Source: Paenibacillus rhizophilus
GTDB taxonomy: Bacteria; Bacillota; Bacilli; Paenibacillales; Paenibacillaceae
Length of the DNA stretch: 64,000 nucleotides
Direction of reading: 5' to 3'
Assembly (NCBI RefSeq): GCF_003854965.1
Contig: NZ_RQPI01000006.1
Span: 62,001 to 126,000, forward strand
The notes beneath the pieces were generated by a model, which saw only the letters and a list, made by a program, of their open reading frames with translations, was not told the DNA's origin and did no database searches. Positions 17,143 to 26,003 of the stretch are shown one piece after another (within the stretch, counting starts at the first letter, position 1; each line of letters opens with the position of its first letter). The translations under genes were made by a program, and so were the position numbers.

Positions 17143-18970
17143 ATGAAGCTGCACGGCCAATACATGCGGATGCGTGCCCATTACGGCAGCGCCGATGAAG
17201 TCTCCATTACACTGGACGAGCTTGCGGAGGTGCTTGGCTGCACGCACCGGAATGCCCTGAATATTCTGGGCAAAATGGCGGGCAACGGCTGGGTGGCCTG
17301 GACGCCGAGCCGCGGACGCGGGCGCCGTTCCGTGCTGCGCTTTCTGACGCCCCGGGACGATGTCGCCGTCCAGTCGATGATGCAGGCCATGGGCCGCAAG
17401 GACGCCGTCTCGGCCGCGATGGAAGACATCCGTTCCCATGCGGGAGTCTCGGCGCTTCAGAATTCGCTGCAAAGCTGGCTGCTGGCCTACTCCGGCCATC
17501 ACGCCGAAATGCGCAGAGACAGATACGCTCCGGCTGCCCATCCGCCAGCCGCTGCATACAATCGATCCCCTGCACATGAACCTGCTGGCCGAATCCTTTG
17601 TTTCCAGCCATGTATATGACGGGCTTGTCCGCAGGGGAGCCGGTGGCGAAGAGATTGTTCCAGGCATCGCGCATGCCTGGGAAACCGACGTGACACGGAC
17701 GAACTGGACCTTCTACCTCCGCAAGGAAGTGCTTCTGCATAACGGCGCAATTCTTGACTCAAGCGATGTCGTCTACTCCTTCTCCCGCTTGATCCGGATG
17801 CCTCGTGGCAGGCTGTACAGCTTTATTTTGAGGGATATTGTTGAAGTAACGGCACTGAATCCGCTGACGGTGGGCTTCCGGCTCAAGACTCCGAACGAGC
17901 TGTTTCTTTCGTTTTTGTGCACGAGCCGGGCAGCCGTCGTTCCGCGGGAACCGGAGCGCACCCTGGAAGGGCGTTTCACCCAGAAGCCGGTCGGAACCGG
18001 CCCGTTCAAAATTGTGGAACTAAATGAAGGCTTGTGCGTGCTGGAGGCGTTTCCGTATTATTTTCAAGGGAGAGCGCAGCTGGACCGGGTGGAAATTCTG
18101 CATGTTCCCTGGGATACGGAGCCGTCTGCGGCGGATTCGGGGTTCCCTTTTCACATCATTCAGAATCCCCGGCCGGAAGAGTCGGCGGAATGGAGCCGGA
18201 TTCACACCGAGACCTCCGTCCGCAAGTTCATTACCTGCAACACCAAAAAAGCGGGACCGCTGAGCGATCCCGCCGTCAGGGCGGATATTTTGTCTTGTCT
18301 GGGCAGGGTGGGCGAACCGGACAAAGGTCCCGGCGTTCCCGGCACGGATGGTACCCAGGGCGATCCTGGCGTTCCCCGTGCCGATTGTACCACGGGCGAT
18401 CCTGGCGTTTCCGGCACGGATGGTGTCCCTGGCGATCCCGTTGCTTCGGGCCCCTCCGGTTCTTGCCCTCCCGCCGCCGCCGGAACAACCGCCTCGTTGT
18501 TCGGGCTCTCCCTGCGGATTGCCACGATCCCGCAGTACAAGGCGGACGCCGAGCTCGTCGCCGCGAGACTGGAGCGAAACGGCATTTCCGCGGCGATCGT
18601 CTCCGTGCCGCCGAAAGAGTTCAAGGGGCCGGTGCGGATGGAAGCCGACCTCATCCTGTTCTCCCTCGTCCGCGACCGGGACGAGCAGCTGAGGCTGTTC
18701 GATCTGTATCAGACGCTGGCGGAGCATGTCACGCCGCAGATCCGGGCGGAGATCGAAGCAGGGCTGCATCTGATCTCGCGCGAGTCCGGCCATGCGGCAA
18801 GGGCCGAGGCGTTCCGCCGAATCGAGGACAGGCTGATCGAGGAGCGGGAGCTGCATATTTTGTACGAAAAGCCGGTGGAAACCGCCTATCTGCCGTCTGT
18901 CCGGGGAGTCCGGTTCAACAGCCAGGGCTGGATCGATCTGCGGCATGTGTGGTTTCTGCAGCCCTGCTGA
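17143..18970 (+). pseudogene. SgrR-type regulator (HTH plus solute-binding domain), frameshifted
   Basis: The first 125 codons encode an SgrR-N winged helix domain (SITLDELAEVLGCTHRNALNILGK). Then, near 17512-17525, the frame slips: the logical continuation TLRLPIRQPLHTIDPLHMNL lies in the next frame and runs to a stop at 18970. That second part is an SBP_bac_5-type solute-binding domain (VYDGLVRRG, GTGPFKIVEL). SgrR proteins are cytoplasmic transcription factors sensing small solutes. The change equals one extra base. It also carries a collagen-like insert at 18332-18439. It is either a pseudogene, a sequencing error or, less likely, a phase-variable or frameshifting gene. GGAAGG precedes the ATG. 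Confidence 0.75.
18332..18439 (+). repeat. Three tandem 36-bp repeats encoding collagen-like Gly-X-Y
   Basis: Units lie at 18332-18367, 18368-18403 and 18404-18439. They encode GVPGTDGTQGDP, GVPRADCTTGDP and GVSGTDGVPGDP, a Gly-X-Y pattern broken twice in the middle unit. Flanking residues (GEPDKGP before; VASGPSGS after) extend the pattern. They interrupt the solute-binding domain of the SgrR-type protein. Confidence 0.9.
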
Positions 18971-18977
18971 ATTGCGG

Positions 18978-19478
18978 CTACTCGTCTGCTGAGCTCGTTA
19001 TTTTGACGGCATCCCCTGCCCCAAGATGCATCTCTACCTTCCCCGCAGTGTGTTTGCCGACGAATTTGATACGGTTGTTGCCTTTGTCCAAGGTCACCAT
19101 ACTAACTCCGTCGCCGCTTCCCTCCGCAATCGTAACTGCCCGATCGCCCGGAGCCACCAGCACAACCTTGAATTCTCCCTTATCGACGGTCAGGGAATAG
19201 TCAATTCTGATGTCGGCTTTCTTCTTCACATCCAGAATCCAAATGGTATCCGTGCCGGAAAAACCTTCAAAGCCAATATCCGCTATCCGGGAAGTGGTTG
19301 AACCGGTCCGTAACAAATAGGAATATTGGTCGCCTTCCTGGACGATAGCGGCGCTGTTATTATACATTTGGTCCTTGTTGTAGGTCTGGTACTTGCCGCC
19401 GCCGATCAAGTCGCAGCCTGCCATAAGCAGTGCGGCGCTTATAGCGCCAACGGTTCCGAGCCGCCTGATGGTTAACAT
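18978..19478 (-). CDS. Hypothetical lipoprotein
   Basis: A 166-residue exported lipoprotein. The signal peptide MLTIRRLGTVGAISAALLMAGC ends in a clear lipobox (LMAGC), so it should be anchored to the outer face of the membrane. The mature part is mostly beta-strand-like, with TTSRIADIGFEGFSGTDTIW and GNNRIKFVGKHTAGKVEM, and is reminiscent of small surface beta-sandwich proteins. I do not recognise a family. GGGAGG precedes the ATG. It converges tail-to-tail with the SgrR-type gene, 7 bases apart. A TetR regulator lies upstream but is transcribed separately. Confidence 0.75.
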   Translation of the reverse strand: MLTIRRLGTVGAISAALLMAGCDLIGGGKYQTYNKDQMYNNSAAIVQEGDQYSYLLRTGSTTSRIADIGFEGFSGTDTIWILDVKKKADIRIDYSLTVDKGEFKVVLVAPGDRAVTIAEGSGDGVSMVTLDKGNNRIKFVGKHTAGKVEMHLGAGDAVKITSSADE

Positions 19479-19533
19479 TGAAATCGCCTCCCAAAGCAGA
19501 TTTCAATAATTTAACATTTCCTTGGTTCGCCGC

Positions 19534-20148
19534 CTATGACTTTTTCACCGTATCCACAGCGAGCAGCTTCATGACCGCCTGCCGGCAGGAATCCCTGTAT
19601 TCGGAGTGAAGCTCATCCTGGCCGGTCATCAGCCACTGGATCAGGCAGCCATCGATGATGGAGCGGATGACCGGGGCGGTCTCCCGCACCGACAGGCGGG
19701 GGTCGAATACGCCCTCGCGCTGGCCGAGCTCCACAATTTCCGCGCTGATCCGCGCGCAGTTGCCATAGAAGCGGCTGTTGATTTCCCGGTACGCGGGGCT
19801 GCGGCTGGCCCTCGCCAGAAAGTCCAGATACACACGGTAGAAATCGCGGTTCTTCTCGGGCGATACGAAGACGGAATCGATATAGGCGGCCATTTTGTCC
19901 TCCGCCGTGGACTGTCCGTTTACCGCCGCGGATTCTTTTTCATAGATTTTGCCGGTCAGCCAGCTCAGCAGCTCCACAAGCACCGCCTCTTTGTTATCGA
20001 AATAATAATGAACGACACCTTTACTAACCTTCGCGCTATCCGCAATCGTCTGAAGCGTTACGGCGTCATACCCCTGTTCGGCGATGGCCTGAAAGGCTGC
20101 GTACAGAATTTGTTTGCGTTTTTCCTCGGACTTTTTGTAACGGACCAT
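19534..20148 (-). CDS. TetR-family transcriptional repressor
   Basis: The 204-residue protein has a classical TetR head: QILYAAFQAIAEQGYDAVTL then IADSAKVSKGVVHYYFDNKEA, followed by a helical ligand-binding domain with a TetR_C-like region ending near PVIRSIIDGCLIQWLMTG. It should repress genes until a small hydrophobic ligand binds. I chose ATG 20148 because the TetR fold begins there; an earlier in-frame start at 20196 adds 16 residues. It is divergent from a quinone-oxidoreductase gene, and a perfect palindrome lies between them, so it probably controls both itself and that gene. Confidence 0.88.
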   Translation of the reverse strand: MVRYKKSEEKRKQILYAAFQAIAEQGYDAVTLQTIADSAKVSKGVVHYYFDNKEAVLVELLSWLTGKIYEKESAAVNGQSTAEDKMAAYIDSVFVSPEKNRDFYRVYLDFLARASRSPAYREINSRFYGNCARISAEIVELGQREGVFDPRLSVRETAPVIRSIIDGCLIQWLMTGQDELHSEYRDSCRQAVMKLLAVDTVKKS

Positions 20149-20204
20149 AGAGCACCCACCTGAAAATGAAAATATTGTATAAGAAATCATTGACATAAAA
20201 AAGT

Positions 20205-20214
20205 TGACCGGTCA
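20205..20214. promoter_or_regulatory. TetR operator palindrome
   Basis: TGACCGGTCA is a perfect 10-bp palindrome 57 bases upstream of the TetR-family gene, in the divergent intergenic region. Sites of this ACCGGT type are common for TetR-family repressors. Position and symmetry are the evidence. Confidence 0.65.
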
Positions 20215-20307
20215 GAATAAAAAATATAATGACAGCATGTGAATCATCGGCAAAATGTCACTATTGAGTTCTAGGCTTTACATACCCATTAAAAGGAGCG
20301 TATCACT

Positions 20308-21306
20308 ATGTCCTCATCCTTTCAAGCCCTGTTTGTAGACAACACAGAGCCGTTCAGCGTCGCCGTCAAACCGGCTTCACTAAACGATCTGCCCGCAGGA
20401 GAAGTGGTCATCAAGGTTGCTTACTCCAGTGTGAATTACAAGGACGGTCTGGCCTCCATCCCGGACGGCAATATCGTCAAATCGTATCCTTTCGTCCCCG
20501 GCATCGATTTGTCCGGCGTGGTGGAATCCTCCGAGGATGAACGGTTCCAGCAAGGCCAGCCGGTACTGGTCACCGGATACGGACTCGGCGTGTCCCATTT
20601 CGGCGGTTACAGCGAATACGCCCGAGTCCCTGCGGACTGGGTCGTTCCGCTGCCAGACGGCCTGTCCCTGAAGGAAGCGATGATTTACGGCACGGCGGGC
20701 TTTACGGCGGCCATGTCCATTCAAGCGCTTGAAGATAACAGCACATCGCCGGATCAAGGCAAAGTGCTTGTCACGGGCGCATCCGGCGGCGTCGGCGGCG
20801 CGGCGGTCGCGATGCTGGCCAAGCGCGGCTACCAGGTTGTCGCGGGCACAGGCCGCACCTCGGAGAGCGGCTACCTGAAGCGGCTCGGCGCGGCCGAAGT
20901 GATCTCGAGAAGCGAGATCTATGACCCCGAAGCCAAGCAAAGACCGCTGGACAAGCAGCTCTGGCAGGCCGCCGTCGATCCGGTTGGCGGGAATCAGCTC
21001 GCGGCGATATTAAGCAAAATATCGTACCGGGGCTCGGTCGCCGTCAGCGGACTTACGGGCGGCACGAAGGTTCCGGCGACGGTGCTGCCGTTCATTCTGC
21101 GCGGCGTGAATCTGCTCGGCATCGACTCCGTCTTCTGCCCCGCCGAGCTGCGGCTCAAAGTGTGGGAACGGATGGCGACCGATCTGAAACCGGCGGATCT
21201 GGAAACACTTGTCGACCGTGAGGTGACGTTGGCTGAGCTGCCGCAGGCGCTCGCCGATATCCTGAAATCAAACACGCGCGGCCGGGTGCTGGTGAAAGTG
21301 TCCTGA
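20308..21306 (+). CDS. YhdH/YhfP-family NADPH-dependent quinone or acryloyl-CoA reductase
   Basis: This 332-residue medium-chain dehydrogenase lacks zinc ligands and fits the YhdH/AcuI/YhfP group. It has an N-terminal GroES-like domain (VAYSSVNYKDGLA, FVPGIDLSGVV), the NADPH-binding Rossmann motif VTGASGGVGGAAV, and a C-terminal GRVLVKV tail. Members reduce quinones or acryloyl-CoA in the cytoplasm. The substrate here cannot be read. AAAAGGAGC lies 7 bases before the ATG. The divergent TetR repressor and shared operator suggest induction by an electrophile. A strong bidirectional terminator follows. Confidence 0.88.
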   Translation: MSSSFQALFVDNTEPFSVAVKPASLNDLPAGEVVIKVAYSSVNYKDGLASIPDGNIVKSYPFVPGIDLSGVVESSEDERFQQGQPVLVTGYGLGVSHFGGYSEYARVPADWVVPLPDGLSLKEAMIYGTAGFTAAMSIQALEDNSTSPDQGKVLVTGASGGVGGAAVAMLAKRGYQVVAGTGRTSESGYLKRLGAAEVISRSEIYDPEAKQRPLDKQLWQAAVDPVGGNQLAAILSKISYRGSVAVSGLTGGTKVPATVLPFILRGVNLLGIDSVFCPAELRLKVWERMATDLKPADLETLVDREVTLAELPQALADILKSNTRGRVLVKVS

Positions 21307-21345
21307 ACGAACGGCGGAACTGCCGGGTAAACTGAATTTCGGCTC

Positions 21346-21395
21346 CAAAAAATGACCTCATCCTCCACAAGATCGTGGTTTTTGAGGTCATTTTT
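21346..21395. terminator. Bidirectional terminator
   Basis: Arms AAAAAATGACCTCA and TGAGGTCATTTTT, placed between the YhdH-type gene and the convergent IseA-domain gene. Confidence 0.88.
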
Positions 21396-21439
21396 GGATT
21401 GTTCCCATCTAATATAGACTCGTTGGGGACCAGTCTCTT

Positions 21440-22813
21440 TTACTTGATGATGCTGACTTCCGAATCCAGTCTCCAGCCCGTGCCTTTCACAAATCGAAAC
21501 GGCGCATCGATGATGGTATGCTCGGCTTCGCCTTGCGGAACGTCGAACCGGAACGTCTTGGCCTCGGCACCATCTGTAAGCAAGCTTGCTTTCGCCTTGG
21601 TCCAATCCCGCAGACTGCCTCCATCGGCATTCGGCTGGGCGAGGCGTCCGCCGACTATGGCGAGACTGCCGCTTTGCGTCTGGCTGTTCCAGTACTGCTG
21701 GACTTTCTCCGGCGTGTAGACCTCCTTCAGATAAGCGAACAGCTTCTCTTTGGTGGAGAGATCCTCGCCTAGCCACCGGTAATGGTCGCCCTTGCCCGGA
21801 ATGGAGAATTCCCGGATCTCTCCTTCCTTCACCGCTTTGCCGCCGCTCATGATATGCCAGTAATGGGCCGCCGCTTTGGCTGCCAGGCTTACGGCATCGG
21901 CGGAACCGAATGCGGGAACGCCGTCTTTTTTGACGGGAACGCCGCTTCTCGGCAGTTCACGGTCGGAGGACAGCGCTGCGATGACCCAGCTTCCGTTCTC
22001 TTTTTCAAGGGAAAGCGTGAGCTGCACCGAAGGCTCGGAACCAGTAGAAGTCGCCGTATCCAGTCTCAGCTCGATCTGCTCCTTGCTGCTGCCGATTACT
22101 GTGTCCTTAGTCACTTCCCATTTGGTGATCCAGGGACTGGAGACGCCGGTAACCCAGTTGAGCTCCTTGAACACGGGATACATTGTCTTTTTCAGTGCGT
22201 CCGAGAAGGTCGCATACTGAATCGAGGCGCTGCGGCGCTGCAGTCCGAAGGCATAAAGCTCCGCTGCCTGTCTCGCATCGGTCAGCACGAGAGCCATGGC
22301 CGGAGCCGCCTGCTGAGTTTGATTAAAGGAAAAGGAAAGCGAGTTTTTCAGAGTGGCCAAAATTTTACGCGCCATTCGGTAATCCGAGCTGTTCGGCATC
22401 TTGGTATAAGGCGTTTCTCCGGACTTGTGCAGCGCGTATACGCTTCCGTTCAGGCTGCCGAGCGCAGTATATACTCCGCTTTCCGTATCATCCATCCATT
22501 TTGCGCTGTCAATCGCCTCGATGGTGAACAGCAATTCTTTTTGCAGCAATTGGCTCTCCGGAACGTAATACACAAGAGTTTGCTTGTCTTTCTCGGCGAA
22601 TTGAAGCCGGTTCTTCCAATCGTTCGGCAGGCGAAGGGTGTACACGGCGTTCTTGTACGTAAACGTTTTGGAAGCGGAGGCGATTGCGGCGGCTTGCCCA
22701 GGTCCTAAGCCCTTAGCCGATGCATGGTTAGGGATGCCGATGGTGATGCCTGATAAGAGCAGCGTTCCCACGAGAACTCCTGCCGTCAGCTTGCGGGTCA
22801 GAGGGGTGGTCAT
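21440..22813 (-). CDS. Secreted protein with C-terminal IseA domain
   Basis: The 457-residue protein has a signal peptide (RKLTAGVLVGTLLLSGITIG, cleavage likely after HASA). The first third reads like a small stress-type fold (YTLRLPNDWKNRLQF), the middle like an NTF2-type domain, and the last 150 residues match the IseA (YoeB) domain: YRWLGEDLSTKEKLFAYL and GRLAQPNADGGSLRDWTKAK. IseA of Bacillus subtilis binds and inhibits cell-wall DL-endopeptidases outside the cell; a similar role is inferred. ATG 22813 is chosen because AAGGAGC lies 8 bases upstream. No operon partner is apparent. Confidence 0.75.
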   Translation of the reverse strand: MTTPLTRKLTAGVLVGTLLLSGITIGIPNHASAKGLGPGQAAAIASASKTFTYKNAVYTLRLPNDWKNRLQFAEKDKQTLVYYVPESQLLQKELLFTIEAIDSAKWMDDTESGVYTALGSLNGSVYALHKSGETPYTKMPNSSDYRMARKILATLKNSLSFSFNQTQQAAPAMALVLTDARQAAELYAFGLQRRSASIQYATFSDALKKTMYPVFKELNWVTGVSSPWITKWEVTKDTVIGSSKEQIELRLDTATSTGSEPSVQLTLSLEKENGSWVIAALSSDRELPRSGVPVKKDGVPAFGSADAVSLAAKAAAHYWHIMSGGKAVKEGEIREFSIPGKGDHYRWLGEDLSTKEKLFAYLKEVYTPEKVQQYWNSQTQSGSLAIVGGRLAQPNADGGSLRDWTKAKASLLTDGAEAKTFRFDVPQGEAEHTIIDAPFRFVKGTGWRLDSEVSIIK

Positions 22814-22944
22814 AGTCTGTCGCTCCTTCTGCATGAATGGGATCAATTCCATTATTTTCTTCTCCAACTTGAAAACGTATATTCAGCGGCAAATGTTGCA
22901 ATCGGGCTGCCAAAATAGTCCAGTTCCCCGCACCGGCATTGTAC

Positions 22945-23850
22945 TCAGCCTTTAGAGCTGCTGCGGATCTTGATGAACAAATGCTGAAAGTCAACTTCCA
23001 TCAGAATAAGAGAAAGCATAATAAGCATTCCTCCAATAAACAGATTAATTGTCAATGCCTCAAAACCAAAAGCAACTGAAAAGACACTTCCAAAAACTCC
23101 TTCAAGCATCATAATCAGTCCGGCAGATGTCGCAGAGGTATGCTTTTGTGCTAAAATTTGAATCGTTTGGGCGACAAATGAACACATGATTCCTATGTAC
23201 AACAATGGGATTATGGCAGCCGACCAATTGATATCCGCAAGCTGTTCCGTCTCTACGCAAAGGAAAAAAACCAATCCGCCGATGGATTGTACCGCCGCAA
23301 GCATAAAGGCCACAATACTTACATCCGTTGTTCTTGCTCCATAGCTGAGATATACAATCGAGCCGGCATAAAACAGCGCACAAAGAAGAGAGTATGCATC
23401 ACCTTTATTTATAGTTAATGCCTGGTCTAATACTCCAGTTAGTATTCCCATGCCAAGCATACATAACAAAATGGAAGTAAAGCTTTTTACTTGGAGCCGC
23501 TTTCGATATATAGCCCAGGCTATGAAAGGGACAATTACGACATATGTCGCTGAAATAAAAGCGTTATTGGATGGAGTGGTGTACTTGACACCAATGGTTT
23601 GCGTGAGATATCCGCCAAAATTAAGCAATCCGGCAATCAAACCGATTTTAAATTCCTTAAAGGTCATTTTAAATATCTTTTTATTAAAGAAAATAAGCAC
23701 GAGAACAACAAAGAGGAAGCCCCGAAAAAAGTTTATGAATCCTGCAGACGTGTTTGCGTCCAGCGCTATTTTGGTTACCACAAACCCGGAACCCCAAAGT
23801 AAAGAAATGGACAACAGCAGGACATTTGCCATGGATTTTGTCATTTTCAT
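22945..23850 (-). CDS. EamA/DMT-family transporter
   Basis: A 301-residue protein with ten predicted helices in two EamA repeats, beginning LLLSISLLWGSGFVVTKIAL and with the second repeat starting near DAYSLLCALFYAGSIVYLSYG. DMT transporters move small metabolites or nucleotide-sugar-like compounds across the membrane; the substrate is unknown. GAGGAGAG precedes the ATG. The gene is visibly AT-richer than trpS and the IseA-domain gene at its sides, which hints at acquisition by transfer. It lies downstream of the trpS terminator, so it probably has its own promoter. Confidence 0.85.
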   Translation of the reverse strand: MKMTKSMANVLLLSISLLWGSGFVVTKIALDANTSAGFINFFRGFLFVVLVLIFFNKKIFKMTFKEFKIGLIAGLLNFGGYLTQTIGVKYTTPSNNAFISATYVVIVPFIAWAIYRKRLQVKSFTSILLCMLGMGILTGVLDQALTINKGDAYSLLCALFYAGSIVYLSYGARTTDVSIVAFMLAAVQSIGGLVFFLCVETEQLADINWSAAIIPLLYIGIMCSFVAQTIQILAQKHTSATSAGLIMMLEGVFGSVFSVAFGFEALTINLFIGGMLIMLSLILMEVDFQHLFIKIRSSSKG

Positions 23851-23873
23851 GTACTAACTCTCCTCTTCTATAT

Positions 23874-23905
23874 AAAAAAATCCCGCCTCATTAAGAGACA
23901 GGATT
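23874..23905 (-). terminator. Terminator after trpS
   Basis: On the minus strand AATCCTGTCTC-TTAAT-GAGGCGGGATT is followed by seven T. It is about 95 bases past the trpS stop. It also stands only 24 bases before the DMT gene, so it could act as an attenuator for that gene. Confidence 0.75.
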
Positions 23906-23998
23906 AATCCGCTCTTCTATTGTTTTCATTAAATACCCAACGTCTACCAACATACTACACGAACTTCATGCGGTCAACCGGAAATCATGGATGTGAGC

Positions 23999-25012
23999 TC
24001 AGCTTAGTCCCCGGGTAGATCCGGCAAAATAGTCCAGCCCCATCGCCTCCCGCACCTCCAGCATCGTCTCGCGCGCAATCGCGCGGGCGCGGGACGTGCC
24101 GCTCATCAGCAGATCGTCCACTTCCTTGGGGCGGGCCGCATAATGCGCCCTGCGCTCCGCCATGGGCTCCAGCAGATGTGCGATGGCTTGTACGGCGCGC
24201 CGTTTGCATTCCGCGCAGCCGATCGCGCCCTTGCGGCATTCCTCGCCGATCTCTTCCGCGCCTTCCGGCCGGAAGCAGCGGTGATACTCATAGACCGGGC
24301 AGATGTCCGGATGCCCCGGGTCGCCCTTGCGTACGCGGGAAGGGTCGGTCACCGCTTTGCGCATCTTCATCTCCAGCTCCTCCCGCGAGGAGTCGAGAAG
24401 AATCGCGTTGCCGAGACTCTTGCTCATCTTGGCGCTTCCATCCGTTCCCACCAGCCTCGGGGTATCGCCGACAAGCGCCCGGGGCAAAGTCAGCACGGGC
24501 CGGTACAGTTCGTTAAACCGGCGGACGATTTTGCGGGTTAATTCGATAAGGGGAAGCTGGTCCTCTCCCACCGGAATAATCGTCGCCTTGCAGAACGTAA
24601 TATCCGCCGCCTGGCTGACGGGATAACCGAGAAATCCGTAATACATTTCATCTCCGCCGCCGCTTTGCGCTTCCGATTTGATGGTCGGGTTATGGCGCAG
24701 ACTGTTCACGGTAACGAACATGGAATAGAACTGGGTCAGCTCGGCGATTTCCGGAATCATCGACTGGACGAAGATGGTCGCCCGCCCGGGGTCGATCCCC
24801 GCCGCCAAATAGTCCAGAGCGATCTCCCGCAGATGCGTACGAATCAGCCCGGGCTGTTGAAAATGGGTGGTCAGCGCCTGAACATCGGCCAGCATAATAA
24901 AAGTGTCGTACCGGTGCTGAAGTTCTACCCGGTTCTTAAGGGTTCCTGCGTAATGGCCCAGATGCAGCTTTCCGGTCACGCGGTCCGCTGTTAATACTCT
25001 CTCTTGATTCAT
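23999..25012 (-). CDS. trpS: Tryptophan--tRNA ligase
   Basis: This 337-residue class I aminoacyl-tRNA synthetase charges tRNA(Trp). The HIGH motif is LHLGHYAGTL, the KMSKS loop is SAKMSKSLGNA, and VQSMIPEIAELTQFYSMF plus GEDQLPLIELTRKIVRRFN are typical TrpRS segments. A Cys cluster near residues 266-276 (EECRKGAIGCAECKRRA) resembles TrpS2-type enzymes. The identification is confirmed independently by a T-box leader with a Trp (TGG) specifier codon upstream. AAGGAG precedes the ATG. Transcription should rise when uncharged tRNA(Trp) accumulates. Signal peptidase I lies upstream in the same direction. Confidence 0.95.
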   Translation of the reverse strand: MNQERVLTADRVTGKLHLGHYAGTLKNRVELQHRYDTFIMLADVQALTTHFQQPGLIRTHLREIALDYLAAGIDPGRATIFVQSMIPEIAELTQFYSMFVTVNSLRHNPTIKSEAQSGGGDEMYYGFLGYPVSQAADITFCKATIIPVGEDQLPLIELTRKIVRRFNELYRPVLTLPRALVGDTPRLVGTDGSAKMSKSLGNAILLDSSREELEMKMRKAVTDPSRVRKGDPGHPDICPVYEYHRCFRPEGAEEIGEECRKGAIGCAECKRRAVQAIAHLLEPMAERRAHYAARPKEVDDLLMSGTSRARAIARETMLEVREAMGLDYFAGSTRGLS

Positions 25013-25118
25013 TTTTCATTCTCCTTTTTCGGTATATTGTCAACCTTAGCCATCGCCACCAGCCGCCATCCAAGGCCATCACCCCCTTTCAAAATCTCCC
25101 CGAAAACTTTTTATCAAC

Positions 25119-25450
25119 AAAAAAAGCCCCGTCCTCATAAGGACGAGACTGCTCGTTGTGCCACCTTAAATCGACCGTCCTCCCGGCATAGCTGCTCGGA
25201 ATCGGCGGTTCGCGTTAGACGGTGCGGAATGGGCGATACACGCCTCTTCGATACCGTTCCCTCTGATAACGGCGGGAAACCCGGCATATCCCTACGACCG
25301 GCGGGCCGGGCTCGGGACAGCAACTCGGAAGGCCATTCAATCGTATGCGGAACACCGGCTCGCAGCCACCGCCGGCTCTCTGCAAATTCCTGTCATACGT
25401 CTACTTACCCTTCGTCTTCGTTGATTCATTCTGCACTTGCTTCTTGTTCT
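25119..25450 (-). promoter_or_regulatory. T-box riboswitch (Trp-specific) of trpS
   Basis: Read on the minus strand, the leader contains the T-box core AAGGTGGCACAACGAGC (25151-25167), which binds the tRNA acceptor end. A Stem I region follows the pattern AGAGAGCCGGCGGTGGCTGC, and the specifier loop GAATGGCC carries TGG, the Trp codon (25333-25335). The terminator GTCTCGTCC-TTAT-GAGGACGGGGC and a T-run lie at 25119-25150. The competing antiterminator pairs AGGACG upstream with CGTCCT. Uncharged tRNA(Trp) should stabilise the antiterminator and turn trpS on. The 5' end of the element is approximate. Confidence 0.92.
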
Positions 25451-25476
25451 CATTGTAAATGCGTACTTCCATCAGG

Positions 25477-25989
25477 TCAACGCAGCAATTTGTGAACGGG
25501 AATCTCCAGCACAACTTTGCCGATCAGCTTATCCTTCGAGACAAAGGGCGTGTCCCATAAATGCGCGTCGAAGCTGATATTCCGGTTGTCCCCCAGAAAA
25601 AAATAGTGATCGTCGGGAACCGTAACCGGTCCGAAGGAGTAATCCATCTTTACTTTAAGGTATGATTCGTCAGCCTTAACCCCGTTGCGGTACAGCGCGC
25701 CGTCCTTGATCTGCACGACATCTCCAGGGAGTCCGATCAGCCGTTTGACGTACAGCTTCGTCTCGCCGGCGATGGGAGGATGGAACACGACGATGTCCCC
25801 ATGCTTTAGCGAGGTGGCCCACAGCATTTTGTCCACAATCAGCCGGTCTCCCACCTGGATGGTCGGAACCATCGACTCTGTCGGGACGCTCATCGCTTCG
25901 GCCACATAGCTGCGGACCAGCAAAGAAAGGACAACGGCAATCAGCAGCGTAGGCACCCAATCTTTAATCACTTTGGTTAGTTTGTTCAA
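25477..25989 (-). CDS. lepB: Signal peptidase I
   Basis: The 170-residue protein is a Gram-positive-type signal peptidase I: one N-terminal membrane helix (WVPTLLIAVVLSLLVRSYV), then box B PTESMVPTI with the catalytic Ser, box C/D YVKRLIGLPGD with the catalytic Lys, and box E GDNRNISFD. It cleaves signal peptides on the outer face of the membrane. I favour a TTG start at 25989, because GGAGG is 8 bases upstream; an earlier TTG at 26007 lacks a site. Residue SFD replaces the more usual SxDSR, so box E is slightly variant. It is probably translated after the upstream small gene, which ends 15 bases before. Confidence 0.92.
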   Translation of the reverse strand: MNKLTKVIKDWVPTLLIAVVLSLLVRSYVAEAMSVPTESMVPTIQVGDRLIVDKMLWATSLKHGDIVVFHPPIAGETKLYVKRLIGLPGDVVQIKDGALYRNGVKADESYLKVKMDYSFGPVTVPDDHYFFLGDNRNISFDAHLWDTPFVSKDKLIGKVVLEIPVHKLLR

Positions 25990-26003
25990 TTCATATACCT
26001 CCG

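Noticed and set aside
17505..17530. Programmed ribosomal frameshifting in the SgrR-type gene.
   Set aside because: No slippery heptamer of the usual A or T type and no strong downstream stem were seen; a simple one-base change is more likely.
18020..18946. A 308-codon minus-strand open frame with an Arg/Gly repeat.
   Set aside because: It is the reverse reading of the collagen-like repeat and SgrR-type gene; no start site.
21782..22708. A 308-codon plus-strand open frame opposite the IseA-domain gene.
   Set aside because: Shadow frame with no ribosome-binding site; the minus-strand gene has a signal peptide and domain motifs.
25004..25495. A 163-codon open frame on the plus strand across the trpS leader.
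   Set aside because: It runs antisense through the T-box, has no ribosome-binding site and its composition is that of RNA structure, not protein.
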